34,187 bases of DNA. Origin: Levilactobacillus parabrevis ATCC 53295 (lineage in GTDB: Bacteria > Bacillota > Bacilli > Lactobacillales > Lactobacillaceae). The stretch covers positions 28,583 through 62,769 of the forward strand of contig NZ_AZCZ01000010.1 in assembly GCF_001434055.1 (NCBI RefSeq). Direction: 5' to 3'. The translations under genes and the position numbers were made by a program. Shown here piece after piece: positions 15,676 to 23,677 of this stretch; within the stretch, counting starts at the first letter, position 1; every line of letters begins with the position of its first letter. The notes beneath the pieces were generated by a model. That model saw only the letters and a program-made list of their open reading frames with translations. It was not told where the DNA came from and searched no databases.

Positions 15676-15842
15676 GCCAGCCAGGGGTTCTGCCGCTGTG
15701 GGGACCGTCTGCAGCCAAAGGACGGGCTTCCGGCTCGGTTTGAAACCTCACCAAGTTCAGGTGAGTTTCCAAACTCGTCCCACGGTGTAAGGCCGGGAAG
15801 AATCAAGCGCCCGGTCTAACGCCGTTACCACCCCTGGCTGGC
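15676..15842 (+). ncRNA. Structured RNA-like element, copy C
   Basis: Outer helix P0 is GCCAGCCAGGGG (15676-15687) with CCCCTGGCTGGC (15831-15842), 12 bp without mismatch. P1 is CTGTGGGGAC (15696-15705) with GTCCCACGG (15777-15785), one bulged G. P3 is AAACCTCACC with GGTGAGTTT (about 15743-15768). P4 is GGCCGGG (15791-15797) with CCCGGTC (15810-15816). The segments GTGGGGACCG, AGCCAAAG and CTCGTCCCA are shared with copies A/D. P2 is less clear here; CCGTC (15706-15710) can pair with GACGG (15721-15725). It lies 3' of the 102-aa gene. Confidence 0.6.
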
Positions 15843-15934
15843 TCCAGCTAAGCGAAGGTTTTTCATGCATTAGCCAAGTGATGGCTAGTCAAATGAGCAA
15901 TAATTTAATGGCCTTCAATAATCTATAAGTCATC

Positions 15935-15977
15935 TAGTTTGACCGGAAAGTTAAGTTGCCGGTCAAACTATTTTTTT
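15935..15977 (+). terminator. Terminator after structured element C
   Basis: TAGTTTGACCGG (15935-15946) pairs perfectly with CCGGTCAAACTA (15959-15970), then seven Ts. It ends transcription through the 102-aa gene and element C. Confidence 0.93.
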
Positions 15978-15996
15978 ACGCTTAATAAAGCCTTTG

Positions 15997-16010
15997 TTAT
16001 CATATGATAA
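15997..16010. promoter_or_regulatory. 14-bp perfect palindrome, possible regulator site
   Basis: TTATCATATGATAA. The shape resembles metal- or redox-regulator boxes but does not match the Fur or PerR consensus. It lies about 220 bp before the likely NEAT-gene promoter. The rest of 15978-16206 shows nothing recognisable. Confidence 0.35.
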
Positions 16011-16229
16011 GTAAGAACCTTACGTCATCGATTATTTTAGCAATGTTTGTTTAGGTCAAGTTAATTGCGCGTGATACCGGCAATCCGGCTTGGGTGACTT
16101 GGGATTACGAAATGCAGTCGGTTAGATTTTTTGACGAAAGATAACAGACTTTTACAGTCACTAATCACCCGATAAGCCTATTCTGACGGCGTTTGCGGAG
16201 TCTTTATTGTGGAGCTCACAGGTGAATCA

Positions 16230-16271
16230 TGCTACTATGTAATCGGATTCATTAATTAAATGATTTTACAT
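16230..16271 (+). promoter_or_regulatory. Promoter and operator region of the first NEAT gene
   Basis: Extended -10 TGCTACTAT (TACTAT 16233-16238). The segment ATGTAATCGGATTCA (16237-16251) fits the cre consensus at all fixed positions. It also forms the left arm of a larger imperfect inverted repeat, ATGTAATC (16237-16244) with GATTTTACAT (16262-16271). Either CcpA or a heme/iron regulator could bind; the sequence does not decide. Confidence 0.5.
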
Positions 16272-16290
16272 ATTTTGGGAGGGACACATT

Positions 16291-17013
16291 GTGAAAAAGT
16301 CTTTGACAGTGTTTAGTGCATTACTGATGTTAACGAGTGTCGGTGCGGGTATCCCAGCAGTTCAATTGGGGAGTGCGCCCACAGCTCAAGCGGCTGCGTT
16401 GAACGCGACGAAGTTGGCTAATGGGAAGTATAGTGTGAAGTATGCGATTTATAAGACGGGGACGACTACCGCTTCTGATGCGGCTAGTTACTTTAATGCC
16501 AAGGCAGCTGTTTCCGTAAAGAGCAAGAAAGCTGCGGTAACGTTGACCGTTACTAAGGCTGGGAACCAGTTTATCAAGCAGATGACGTTGGATGGTAAGA
16601 CAGGGACCGTAACGAAGAAAGCCAACGGCAATACCTACACCTTCCGCAACGTTAACCTCAAGAAGAGTCACACGTTGGGCTTTGCGTTGACTGTGCCTAT
16701 GAACGGTAAGGAAGTTACGATGAACGAAGCGGCGACCCTGAAATTTAAGACCAGCACGCTAGCCGCAACGACCAAGGTCAAGTTGAGTACCAAAAAGGTC
16801 AAGGCCAAGGCTAAGAAGGTTGCTGGGACCACGACCAAGGGGGCCAAGGTTACCGTTAAGCATAACAAGACCACGTTAGGCAAGACGACCACCAAGAAGG
16901 CTACTTACAAGGTCAAGTTAAAGAAGGCCGTTAAGAAGAACTGGAAACTGAAAGTGACGGCTACTAAAGCCGGCTACAAGACAGTGACGAAGACCATTAC
17001 CGTCGCTAAGTAA
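16291..17013 (+). CDS. Secreted NEAT-domain protein (putative hemophore)
   Basis: Likely binds heme outside the cell and passes it to the anchored NEAT proteins encoded next. The 240-aa protein starts at GTG with GGGAGGG 7 nt upstream. It has a signal peptide (1 to about 34, ending AQAA), one NEAT-like domain (about 42-155; SDAASYFNAKA resembles the heme-loop helix) and a Lys/Thr-rich Ig-like domain (about 160-240). There is no LPXTG motif or C-terminal membrane segment, so it is released or held by charge. The usual YXXXY heme-ligand pair of NEAT domains is not evident (TYTFRNV instead), so heme binding is uncertain. It has its own terminator. Confidence 0.8.
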   Translation: MKKSLTVFSALLMLTSVGAGIPAVQLGSAPTAQAAALNATKLANGKYSVKYAIYKTGTTTASDAASYFNAKAAVSVKSKKAAVTLTVTKAGNQFIKQMTLDGKTGTVTKKANGNTYTFRNVNLKKSHTLGFALTVPMNGKEVTMNEAATLKFKTSTLAATTKVKLSTKKVKAKAKKVAGTTTKGAKVTVKHNKTTLGKTTTKKATYKVKLKKAVKKNWKLKVTATKAGYKTVTKTITVAK

Positions 17014-17023
17014 GCAGATACCG

Positions 17024-17056
17024 AGATCACCGTCAATGGGGCGGTGGTCTTTTGTT
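17024..17056 (+). terminator. Terminator of the secreted NEAT gene
   Basis: AGATCACCG (17024-17032) pairs with CGGTGGTCT (17042-17050), one G-T wobble, followed by Ts. Confidence 0.8.
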
Positions 17057-17100
17057 TATCATTCGATAATTCAACAGTTAAGGGATTTAGGGCAATAAGT

Positions 17101-17129
17101 TTGGTAGCAGCGAACCGGTTTGGTAGAAT
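17101..17129 (+). promoter_or_regulatory. Promoter of the heme-uptake operon
   Basis: TTGGTA (17101-17106), 17-bp spacer, TAGAAT (17124-17129) with a TG-N extension. It should drive the five overlapping or closely spaced genes from 17192 to 21791. No Fur-type box was seen. Confidence 0.6.
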
Positions 17130-17191
17130 GAAAGCGGGTACAACTCTCGTGGATTCAGTCACGGGAAGAATTGAATTGGGGTGAGTGTGCA

Positions 17192-18394
17192 ATGCGAAAG
17201 TTGCGACAGAGTTTACATATTATAGGGTTAATCGTGGTGGGGCTACTCGCCATGGTTGCCTTCGGTGGGCAGCAGGCTCAGGCTGCCACGTTAGATGATG
17301 GTATCTACGTGGTGCCAACAAAGATCATTAAGGCAAATAGTACAGCGACCTCGACGGCCAATCAGTTCTTCGGGAACGATGCGGCCGTGCGCATCAAGGG
17401 TGATCAGACGACAGTGCTGATGACCAGTAACGGGGCGCAGTATATCAAGTCCATGACGATTGCTGGGCAGAAAGCGACGGTGGTCAAGACGGTCAACGGT
17501 CAGGCAATCTATCAGGTTAATCTGACGAAGCAAGCTAGTCCGTTGCCGGCAACGTTTAGTCTGACGACACCGGTCGGCAGTATGAAGGAGTCCGCACGAC
17601 TGGTCCTGACCTGGGCCAAGGCTGAAAAGGATAATACGAGTACCAACACGGCCGACTTGCTTAAGCAAGCCACGGCATTAACGGCGACCGCTACTAGTTC
17701 AAGCAGCACTGTTAGTGTCCCGAAGTCGACGACTGCAGCCAAAACGGCACCATCTTCGGCCAAGACGACCGCAACGACACCGACGACACAGTATTGGAAG
17801 TATCAAGTGTTGAAGGCCGATACCATGTCACCTTCGGACGCCAATCAATACTACACGCACACGGCCAAGGTAACGCCGACTCAGCATGGCTACCGGGTGA
17901 CACTGACCGTCAGCTATGCAAAGTCCCTGAAGTTGGGACCCAAGGCGGTCGTTCCTAAGACGGTGGATGGTGTGGCGGTACCCGCCGGCCGGGTTACGTA
18001 CGGTCAGAGTGGTCAGAACTACACGATGACGTATTGGTTCGATATCCAGCATACCAGTGAGCTGACGGCCAAGCTGATTCCAGGAAAAATTCACGTGACG
18101 GTACCAGCGATGAACATCAGCGAAACCTTCCCGATTCGTTTCCGGTTTGCGACAAGCGGGTCAGCGGATCAAGCAACGGCCGCTGCAGTGGCTGCCTTGC
18201 CAACGACCAAGAATAAGCAAACGAGTGGTCAGAATGACGATTCGACCGTAACACCAACGACCCACCATGTTGCCAAGGCAACGTTGCCGGCTACTGGTGA
18301 GGAGCCCAGTTCATGGGCAATTTTGGGCTTGATTGGGTTGAGCGTCAGTGGCGGTCTGCTGGTTTGGGAGGCGAAGCGGCATGCGCAGGATTAG
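17192..18394 (+). CDS. LPXTG-anchored cell-surface protein with two NEAT domains
   Basis: Predicted wall-linked heme receptor. The 400-aa protein starts at ATG 17192 (GGGGTGAG 6 nt upstream; the TTG at 17171 is not used). It has a signal peptide (to about 32, ending AQAA), NEAT-like domain 1 (about 34-145), a Ser/Thr/Ala linker, NEAT-like domain 2 (about 195-320), a second linker, and the sorting signal LPATGEE followed by a hydrophobic helix and EAKRHAQD. Domain 2 contains YTMTY, the YXXXY pattern that ligates heme iron in NEAT domains; domain 1 lacks it (AIYQV). No sortase gene is nearby, so the housekeeping sortase A is the probable partner. The next gene overlaps the end by 14 nt. Confidence 0.85.
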   Translation: MRKLRQSLHIIGLIVVGLLAMVAFGGQQAQAATLDDGIYVVPTKIIKANSTATSTANQFFGNDAAVRIKGDQTTVLMTSNGAQYIKSMTIAGQKATVVKTVNGQAIYQVNLTKQASPLPATFSLTTPVGSMKESARLVLTWAKAEKDNTSTNTADLLKQATALTATATSSSSTVSVPKSTTAAKTAPSSAKTTATTPTTQYWKYQVLKADTMSPSDANQYYTHTAKVTPTQHGYRVTLTVSYAKSLKLGPKAVVPKTVDGVAVPAGRVTYGQSGQNYTMTYWFDIQHTSELTAKLIPGKIHVTVPAMNISETFPIRFRFATSGSADQATAAAVAALPTTKNKQTSGQNDDSTVTPTTHHVAKATLPATGEEPSSWAILGLIGLSVSGGLLVWEAKRHAQD

Positions 18395-19169
18395 ACAATT
18401 AGTATTAACTATCGCCGCGGTGCTGGGAGGGTTGGCTCTGCTGACACCGCTTGCGGTGCACGCCCAGACGATCGACTACAGCGCACTCAAATACGGCACG
18501 AAGGAAAATTCGATGGCCAGTGGCTATTTCGTCCATCCCGCGACGATAGCTGTGAAGAATCACGCTTACGTGGTGACGATGGACCTGAAGACGGCGAAGA
18601 AGCTGACGAGTTGGCCGGTCCGCGTGCTCTCGGTCGACGGCCATGCTCCGGAGAACGTCCGGAAGGTCAAGGATGGCGCTGGCAATTCTCACGTTTACTA
18701 CAGCTTTACAACGACTAATTTGAAACGCAACATCAACGCCAAACTGGCGATCAACGTGCCAGACGTCTACAAGGCTAAGCACAACATTACTTTTCGCTTT
18801 AAAACTAACAGTTTACCAGCGCTAGGGAGCAAGGCAACGACGCAGACCACGCGGACCCAACGGACGACTCAGGGGAAAGCGGCAAGTGCCTCGTCGGTGA
18901 AGCCGGCCGCCACGACCGCCAGTCAGGAGGCGGCTAGTTCCAGTCAGGCCAGCAGCAAGGCCAAGGCTAAGTCGGCCGCAGCTGCGACGAGCAGCACGTC
19001 CAGCCAGCCGGCGAGTCAATCGTCTAAGACGAGTCGTGATTCGCAGCAAGCCAGCGCCAGTGATCAGGTTCCCCAACAAAAGACCCACTGGGGTGGCTTG
19101 ATCGGCGGTGTCGCAGCCATCGTGCTGTTAGTTGGTGGCGGCAGTTGGTGGTATTTCGGTAAGCACTAG
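18381..19169 (+). CDS. Membrane-anchored NEAT-domain protein
   Basis: Likely passes heme from wall NEAT proteins to the transporter at the membrane. The 262-aa protein has a signal peptide (1 to about 29, ending VHAQ), one NEAT-like domain (about 30-145), a long Ala/Ser/Thr/Gln-rich low-complexity stalk (about 150-235), and a C-terminal membrane helix (about 238-257) with a short YFGKH tail; there is no LPXTG. The domain has VYYSF at the expected ligand strand, only partly like YXXXY. ATG 18381 is chosen (GGGAGG 9 nt upstream) over the longer frame; it overlaps the preceding gene by 14 nt. The binding-protein gene follows after 12 nt. Confidence 0.8.
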   Translation: MRRIRQLVLTIAAVLGGLALLTPLAVHAQTIDYSALKYGTKENSMASGYFVHPATIAVKNHAYVVTMDLKTAKKLTSWPVRVLSVDGHAPENVRKVKDGAGNSHVYYSFTTTNLKRNINAKLAINVPDVYKAKHNITFRFKTNSLPALGSKATTQTTRTQRTTQGKAASASSVKPAATTASQEAASSSQASSKAKAKSAAAATSSTSSQPASQSSKTSRDSQQASASDQVPQQKTHWGGLIGGVAAIVLLVGGGSWWYFGKH

Positions 19170-19181
19170 GAGGTCTGGCAG

Positions 19182-20078
19182 ATGCAAAATCCAAGGAAAA
19201 TTGGGCTATGGTCACTGACGGTCCTACTCGTGTTGGGCATCATTGGCGGTGGCTTTGCGTGGCAACATCAGCAGCAGAAGCAGCGGCAACCACGCATTGT
19301 CGCCACGACTTACGCGGTGGTTCAGATTGCTGATAAGCTCGATCTGCCATTGGTGGGGATTCCCACGACGGCGAACCAAATTCCCAAACGTTATCAACAC
19401 GTGACCAAGGTGGGAAGCCCGATGAATCCCAGCGTGGAAAAGATTACGGCACTGAAGCCCACGGCAGTCTATTCGGTGACCACGCTCAGTGATCAGTTTG
19501 GCAAGGCTTTTAAGGCGCAGCACGTGGCACCCCATTTTCTTGACCTCACGAGTGTGGCCCACCTTGAGACGACGTTGACCCAACTCGGCAAACGCTATCA
19601 GCGGCAGAGCGCGGCGGCTAAGCAGGTCGCTAAGATTCAGGCGGCCAAACGAACAGCCAAGCAGCGGGCCCAGAACCAACCGGCACCGCGCGTACTGGTC
19701 ATCATGGGCTTACCTGGCGCAAATTACATGGTTGCCACCAATTGCGCCTACGTGGGTGATTTGACACGCTTAGCGGGCGGTGAGAATGTCTTTACCAGTA
19801 AAGATCAGGAGTACATTCAGCCCAACGATGAGGCCATTCAGAAGGCTAATCCGCAGGTGATTCTTCGTTTGGAACACACGATGCCTAAAATGGTGACGAG
19901 TCAGTTCAATCAGGAATTTAAGGATAACAAGATGTGGGCGACAACGTCTGCTGTGAAGCACCACCGGGTTTACGACCTTCAGGAACCGACCTTTGATGCG
20001 ACGGCTAACATGCAGGCAGCGGCCGCGCTCGAGCAAGTCAGTCACTGGCTCTATCCCACAAAGGGGGCTGGGGCATGA
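19182..20078 (+). CDS. IsdE-like heme ABC transporter substrate-binding protein
   Basis: Predicted to capture heme at the outer face of the membrane. The 298-aa protein has one N-terminal membrane helix (about 9-27) and a periplasmic-binding-protein class III fold (about 37-295). IsdE of Staphylococcus binds heme through a Met and a His; here Met81 (GSPMNPSVEKI) and His232 (RLEHTMPKM) lie in matching contexts. Unlike usual IsdE proteins there is no lipobox Cys after the hydrophobic stretch, so it appears to be held by an uncleaved helix. AGGAGG lies close upstream. The stop overlaps the permease start in ATGA. Confidence 0.82.
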   Translation: MQNPRKIGLWSLTVLLVLGIIGGGFAWQHQQQKQRQPRIVATTYAVVQIADKLDLPLVGIPTTANQIPKRYQHVTKVGSPMNPSVEKITALKPTAVYSVTTLSDQFGKAFKAQHVAPHFLDLTSVAHLETTLTQLGKRYQRQSAAAKQVAKIQAAKRTAKQRAQNQPAPRVLVIMGLPGANYMVATNCAYVGDLTRLAGGENVFTSKDQEYIQPNDEAIQKANPQVILRLEHTMPKMVTSQFNQEFKDNKMWATTSAVKHHRVYDLQEPTFDATANMQAAAALEQVSHWLYPTKGAGA

Positions 20079-21046
20079 CTAAACGCGCAGGCTGGTGGTA
20101 TGGCGGCGTATTGGGACTCCTCGTCGGTACGATCGCGGTGGCCCTCATGGCTGGGACGACTTGGATCGGCCCGGGACGGCTGTGGACGATTGCGAGTCAA
20201 CCAGCCAGTCGCGACTTTGTGACGGTCTTTAACCTCCGGCTGCCCCGAATCGTGAGCAGCTTGATTTGCGGGGGAAGTCTGGCGGTTGCCGGCGCGCTCT
20301 TCCAGGCGGTTTTTCGAAATCCCATTGCTGATCCCAGCATCTTAGGGATCAGCTCGGCGGCAGACTTTTTCAAGCTCGGCGGGGCGCTACTGTTGCCCTG
20401 GTTGCCCGGTCGTAACTGGGTACTGGCCCTGATTGGGGGCTTAGTGGCCCTGACGATTTTGACCAGTGGTAAAGCCTTGCGAGACCCGTACCGCTTAATT
20501 ATTGTGGGGGTGGCCCTCGATGCTACGTTTGTTGGCCTAGCCCGACTCGTTAGCAGCGGTCAGGCTGCTCAGGTCATGCAGAGTACCTTTAACGCCGTGA
20601 CTTGGCGTGATACTGTGGCTTTACTGATTCTGGGCCTTTTAGGGCTCGTGGTGGCCTTACTGTTAGCCCCCTGGGCCAATTACTTAAAATTAGCGGATAC
20701 GGCGTTACAGACGATTGGCGTGCCTGTCAGGGTGATCCGGTGGAGCTTACTCCTACTGGGGATGTACCTGGCTGTCAGCGTGACGGCCATTGTGGGAACG
20801 ATTCCCTTTGTCGGCATTGTGATCCCCAACTTAGCCCGTCGTTTCGTGGGACACGACTATCAGACGCTGATACCGTTCTCCATGTTGGCGGGCGCCTGGT
20901 TGATGCTGGCGGCGGATACGCTGGGCCGAACGATTATCGTACCCAGTGAGATCTCCGCAGCGACCATGATGGCTGTGATCGGTGGGCCATTTGTGATTAT
21001 TCTCTTACAACGGGGGCGAGGTTTCCATGGAATTACAACACGTTAG
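20075..21046 (+). CDS. IsdF-like FecCD-family heme/iron permease
   Basis: Membrane channel of the heme importer. The 323-aa protein has about eight to ten hydrophobic helices across its length and the FecCD signature regions FNLRLPRIVSSLICGGSLA and FRNPIADPSILGISS near the N-terminus, with GTIPFVGIVIPNLARRFVGHD near residue 240 as the site that contacts the ATPase. Its length is normal for the family. The start overlaps the binding-protein stop by 4 nt and the ATPase start lies 20 nt inside its 3' end, so the three subunits should be made together. The NEAT genes upstream point to heme rather than siderophore as the cargo, by inference. Confidence 0.88.
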   Translation: MTKRAGWWYGGVLGLLVGTIAVALMAGTTWIGPGRLWTIASQPASRDFVTVFNLRLPRIVSSLICGGSLAVAGALFQAVFRNPIADPSILGISSAADFFKLGGALLLPWLPGRNWVLALIGGLVALTILTSGKALRDPYRLIIVGVALDATFVGLARLVSSGQAAQVMQSTFNAVTWRDTVALLILGLLGLVVALLLAPWANYLKLADTALQTIGVPVRVIRWSLLLLGMYLAVSVTAIVGTIPFVGIVIPNLARRFVGHDYQTLIPFSMLAGAWLMLAADTLGRTIIVPSEISAATMMAVIGGPFVIILLQRGRGFHGITTR

Positions 21047-21791
21047 TTACCAGTACCTTGGGCAGGAGAATGGGGTCATCGACCTATCGGGAACGTTTCC
21101 GGCGGGGAAAATCACTACGATTATTGGGCCAAATGGTGCTGGCAAGTCGACACTCCTCAAGATTTTGTCACGACAAGTCACACCGCGTACAGGAACCGTG
21201 ACGCTGGCGGAGCGACCACTGACGGCGTACGCGGCCAAGGCGTTGGCGCAGAAGATTGCGGTCGTTAGTCAACGCCATGAGCTATATGACGACATGACGG
21301 TTGCCGCCGTGGTCAAGATGGGGCGGTTACCCTATCATGGTCTGCTGGCAACGGTGCCGGACGAAGAGGTGGCCGATTTTCTCGCACAGACGGCCCTCAC
21401 GTCACTAGCGGCTGCTCATCTGGATGATCTGTCGGGTGGGCAGCAACAACGCGTCTGGCTGGCGATGGCCTTGGCCCAGGAACCACAAGTCTTATTGCTG
21501 GATGAACCCACAACTTATCTGGATGTGCACTACCAGCAAGCGTTGATGGCGCAGTTGCGGCAACTCGCCGCAGCGGGGATGACAGTGATTCAGGTCCTAC
21601 ATGACATCAATCAGGCGTTCACGGTCAGCGACTGGCTGTGGCTTTTGCAGGATGGCCGACTGGTGGCCACGGGGACGCCTCATGATTTGCGGCGAGCCCC
21701 GTTGTTGGCTGAGACTTTCCAGACGCCGATTGAGATTGTGAATGTGCCGCGGCTGGGACCGTATATTGTGCAGGTGCCAGAAGCGACATAG
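21027..21791 (+). CDS. FecE-like ATP-binding protein of the heme importer
   Basis: Powers the importer. The 254-aa protein has Walker A GPNGAGKST (about 34-42), Q-loop VVSQRHE, signature LSGGQQQRV (about 136-144), Walker B VLLLDEPT (about 155-162) and an H-loop VLHD. Its length and motif spacing fit the iron/heme/B12 importer ATPases. GCGAGG 6 nt upstream of the ATG (21027) supports the start within the permease gene. It is the last gene of the operon. After it come two weak inverted repeats (CTTAAT with ATTAAG near 21865; ATAGCG with CGCTAT near 21885) but no terminator with a T-run. Confidence 0.9.
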   Translation: MELQHVSYQYLGQENGVIDLSGTFPAGKITTIIGPNGAGKSTLLKILSRQVTPRTGTVTLAERPLTAYAAKALAQKIAVVSQRHELYDDMTVAAVVKMGRLPYHGLLATVPDEEVADFLAQTALTSLAAAHLDDLSGGQQQRVWLAMALAQEPQVLLLDEPTTYLDVHYQQALMAQLRQLAAAGMTVIQVLHDINQAFTVSDWLWLLQDGRLVATGTPHDLRRAPLLAETFQTPIEIVNVPRLGPYIVQVPEAT

Positions 21792-21936
21792 TGCTGGTTG
21801 TTGCAAGCCGCCTATACTTATACCAATGTAAAAAACGGCGAATTTGTCGCAAGTTTTAACTGGACTTAATAAAAAATTAAGACGATAGCGTGGACCGCTA
21901 TACAGTTCTTTACAATACAAGTCGATTGCCTATTAT

Positions 21937-21978
21937 TTGAAAGCGCTTGCTCCGTCAGTGGGCGAAAGGTGTTATCAT
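21937..21978 (+). promoter_or_regulatory. cre-like site and promoter of the flavodoxin gene
   Basis: TTGAAAGCGCTTGCT (21937-21951) matches the cre consensus with one mismatch. An extended -10, TGTTATCAT (TATCAT 21973-21978), lies downstream, 34 nt before the start. Confidence 0.55.
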
Positions 21979-22011
21979 TTAGCTAACGATTAAGCATGAA
22001 GGGTGGAATCA

Positions 22012-22488
22012 ATGATGGGACAATCAGTTGTACTTTTTCTTTCCAATACGGGGCATACGAAAGCGGTTGCCCAAAAAATTGCGACTGCAACGGGGGCCCA
22101 ACTCGTAGCGATTACGCCTCAGCAAGCCTACACGGCGGCTGATTTAGACTGGAATGACCACACGAGTCGCAGTTATCGTGAAATGCACGCTGGGCGGGTG
22201 CGACCGGCAATTCAGCCAGTCGATGCAGCCGTGGTTGCACAGGCCACGACGATTTATCTGGGATTCCCACTGTGGTGGGCCACGGCACCGCGGCCAGTTG
22301 ATACGTTGCTGGATAGTCTGAACTTCACGGGCAAGGCCATTTGGCCATTCTGTACGTCGGGGTCATCGCCAATTGATGAGGCAACGGCACAACTGCGTCG
22401 GGATTATCCGGCGGTTGCGTGGCATGCTGGCCGGCGGTTTACGACCCAGATGACGGGGGACGATGTGCGGGCTTGGTCGCAGCGTTAA
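22012..22488 (+). CDS. Flavodoxin-family protein
   Basis: FMN-binding electron carrier or NAD(P)H-type reductase of the flavodoxin-like fold, about 158 aa. The phosphate-binding loop is LFLSNTGHTKAVA near the N-terminus, and YLGFPLWWATAPRPVDTLLD is the typical second FMN-contact region, followed by FCTSGSSPIDEA. This Flavodoxin_4-like pattern is common in lactobacilli and often serves quinone or redox-stress functions; the partner is unknown. ATG 22012 or 22015 is preferred over GTG 22003, because AAGGGTGG (21999-22006) ends 5-8 nt before them. A cre-like site lies upstream and a perfect hairpin terminator downstream. Confidence 0.85.
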   Translation: MMGQSVVLFLSNTGHTKAVAQKIATATGAQLVAITPQQAYTAADLDWNDHTSRSYREMHAGRVRPAIQPVDAAVVAQATTIYLGFPLWWATAPRPVDTLLDSLNFTGKAIWPFCTSGSSPIDEATAQLRRDYPAVAWHAGRRFTTQMTGDDVRAWSQR

Positions 22489-22525
22489 GTAGTTTGTGAC
22501 TTGATAAGGTTAATTGAAATCTAAA

Positions 22526-22574
22526 AGAGTTCCATCAAAGCTATCAATAAAATAGCTTTGATGGAACTCTTTTT
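22526..22574. terminator. Bidirectional terminator (19-bp perfect stem)
   Basis: Positions 22526-22544 pair without mismatch with 22552-22570 around a 7-nt loop; Ts follow on the plus strand and As precede, so it can also stop minus-strand transcription from the polyphosphate operon. Confidence 0.93.
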
Positions 22575-22626
22575 GGGGCTAATTTAGATTTGCTTAGGGC
22601 TTCCTCTAATTATCTCTAGCCGAAAC

Positions 22627-22737
22627 GTGCGCCAAGGAGCAGCCAGCTGCGCTTAACGTCATAAGGAGAACAATCCAAACCCGGGATTTTTCTCCTTATG
22701 ACGTTAATGCTCACTGGCTAACCGCTCCTTTCTGCAC
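22627..22737. repeat. Nested inverted repeat downstream of ppx (~111 nt)
   Basis: Concentric arms: GTGC with GCAC, AAGGAGC (22634-22640) with GCTCCTT (22724-22730), GCCAG (22642-22646) with CTGGC (22714-22718), and 18 bp TTAACGTCATAAGGAGAA (22653-22670) with its exact complement (22690-22707). It has no T-run, so it is not a plain terminator. It could be a 3'-end stabilising hairpin of the ppk operon or a miniature mobile element. No target duplication was identified. Confidence 0.75.
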
Positions 22738-22741
22738 TCTT

Positions 22742-23677
22742 TTACTCTACCCCGTTCTTAATCTCATTAATCCGGTTGAACAGGATACCATCCCGTAATC
22801 CGGCGTTGGAGAACGTGATCTGCTGGGAATCCAGTAACCGCATGAGTAGGGTTACTGGAATCAGACCGCCGATGATGATGTCTGCCCGGTCCTTGGATAA
22901 GCCGGGGACCTTCTTACGGCCTGCTAGGTCTAGACCCAACAGTTGAATTAGGGTGGCGTAGACGTCTTCAGCCGATAGCTTGTAGCCGTGGACGTCTTCG
23001 AAATTTAAGAAATTCTTCTTGCGTCGGTTGATCTTGGCCAGTGTCCGGTTGGCACCGCCTAACCCAATGATGGGCAGGTTCGTTGCTTCGCGGAGCCACC
23101 AGACGTCGTTGAAGACGCTGTTGACGAAGGTCATCGCTGCGAAGAGGGAGTCGGCTTTAATCACGTCACTCTCCAAGTAGCTCTGTGACAGGGTCACGGA
23201 ACCCAGGGGAATCGAGACGACCTGCTTCATCTGTTGGTTCTGAACCAGAATCAATTCGGAAGAGGCCCCACCGGTATCGACCAGTAAGCCATTGACCACG
23301 GGGAGGGTATTGACGACTCCCAGGTAATCGTAGCGGGCTTCCGTGGCGCCAGAGATGACGTTGAAGGATAAACCAATCTTATCTTTGACTAACTTGAGAA
23401 ATTGTTTCTGATTGCTGGCTTGACGGACGGCCGCGGTTGCCACGGCTTGAATGTCCGGCTTGTCGAGTTGACTGTAAATCTTTTTAAATTCGCCCAGTGC
23501 GGTGAGGGTCCGCGCGATTGATTCGGGCTGTAGGACCCGTTCCTCGCCCATGTTTTCCGATAGACGGACGTAGCGCTTGACCTGTTCGATGGTCTTATGG
23601 TTACCAGCACCATCAATTTCGCTGATGGTCATACGGACTGAGTTTGAACCTAAGTCGATAACGACTAAGTTTTCCAT
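22742..23677 (-). CDS. ppx: Exopolyphosphatase/GppA family phosphatase
   Basis: Hydrolyses terminal phosphates of polyphosphate or pppGpp. The 311-aa protein has the Ppx/GppA N-terminal phosphate loop VVIDLGSNSVRMTISEI, a conserved TATAAVRQASN-like second segment, the DTGGASSELILV phosphate-2 motif and GLGGANRTLA. It has only the two ASKHA half-domains, without a C-terminal HD domain, matching the short Ppx form. It is the last gene of a three-gene minus-strand operon; the ATG abuts the ppk stop. Synthesis and degradation of polyphosphate are thus co-transcribed. A nested inverted repeat and a bidirectional terminator lie downstream. Confidence 0.92.
   Translation of the reverse strand: MENLVVIDLGSNSVRMTISEIDGAGNHKTIEQVKRYVRLSENMGEERVLQPESIARTLTALGEFKKIYSQLDKPDIQAVATAAVRQASNQKQFLKLVKDKIGLSFNVISGATEARYDYLGVVNTLPVVNGLLVDTGGASSELILVQNQQMKQVVSIPLGSVTLSQSYLESDVIKADSLFAAMTFVNSVFNDVWWLREATNLPIIGLGGANRTLAKINRRKKNFLNFEDVHGYKLSAEDVYATLIQLLGLDLAGRKKVPGLSKDRADIIIGGLIPVTLLMRLLDSQQITFSNAGLRDGILFNRINEIKNGVE

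Noticed and set aside
15366-15806. 146-aa minus-strand ORF
   Set aside because: Antisense to the 102-aa gene and element C; no start signals.
15997-16010. Fur box for heme genes
   Set aside because: The palindrome does not match the Fur or PerR consensus and is far from the promoter; kept only as an unassigned palindrome.
21816-21830. Extra dre-like box (TATACCAATG)
   Set aside because: Only a partial match, near the end of the heme operon with no amino-sugar gene; likely chance.
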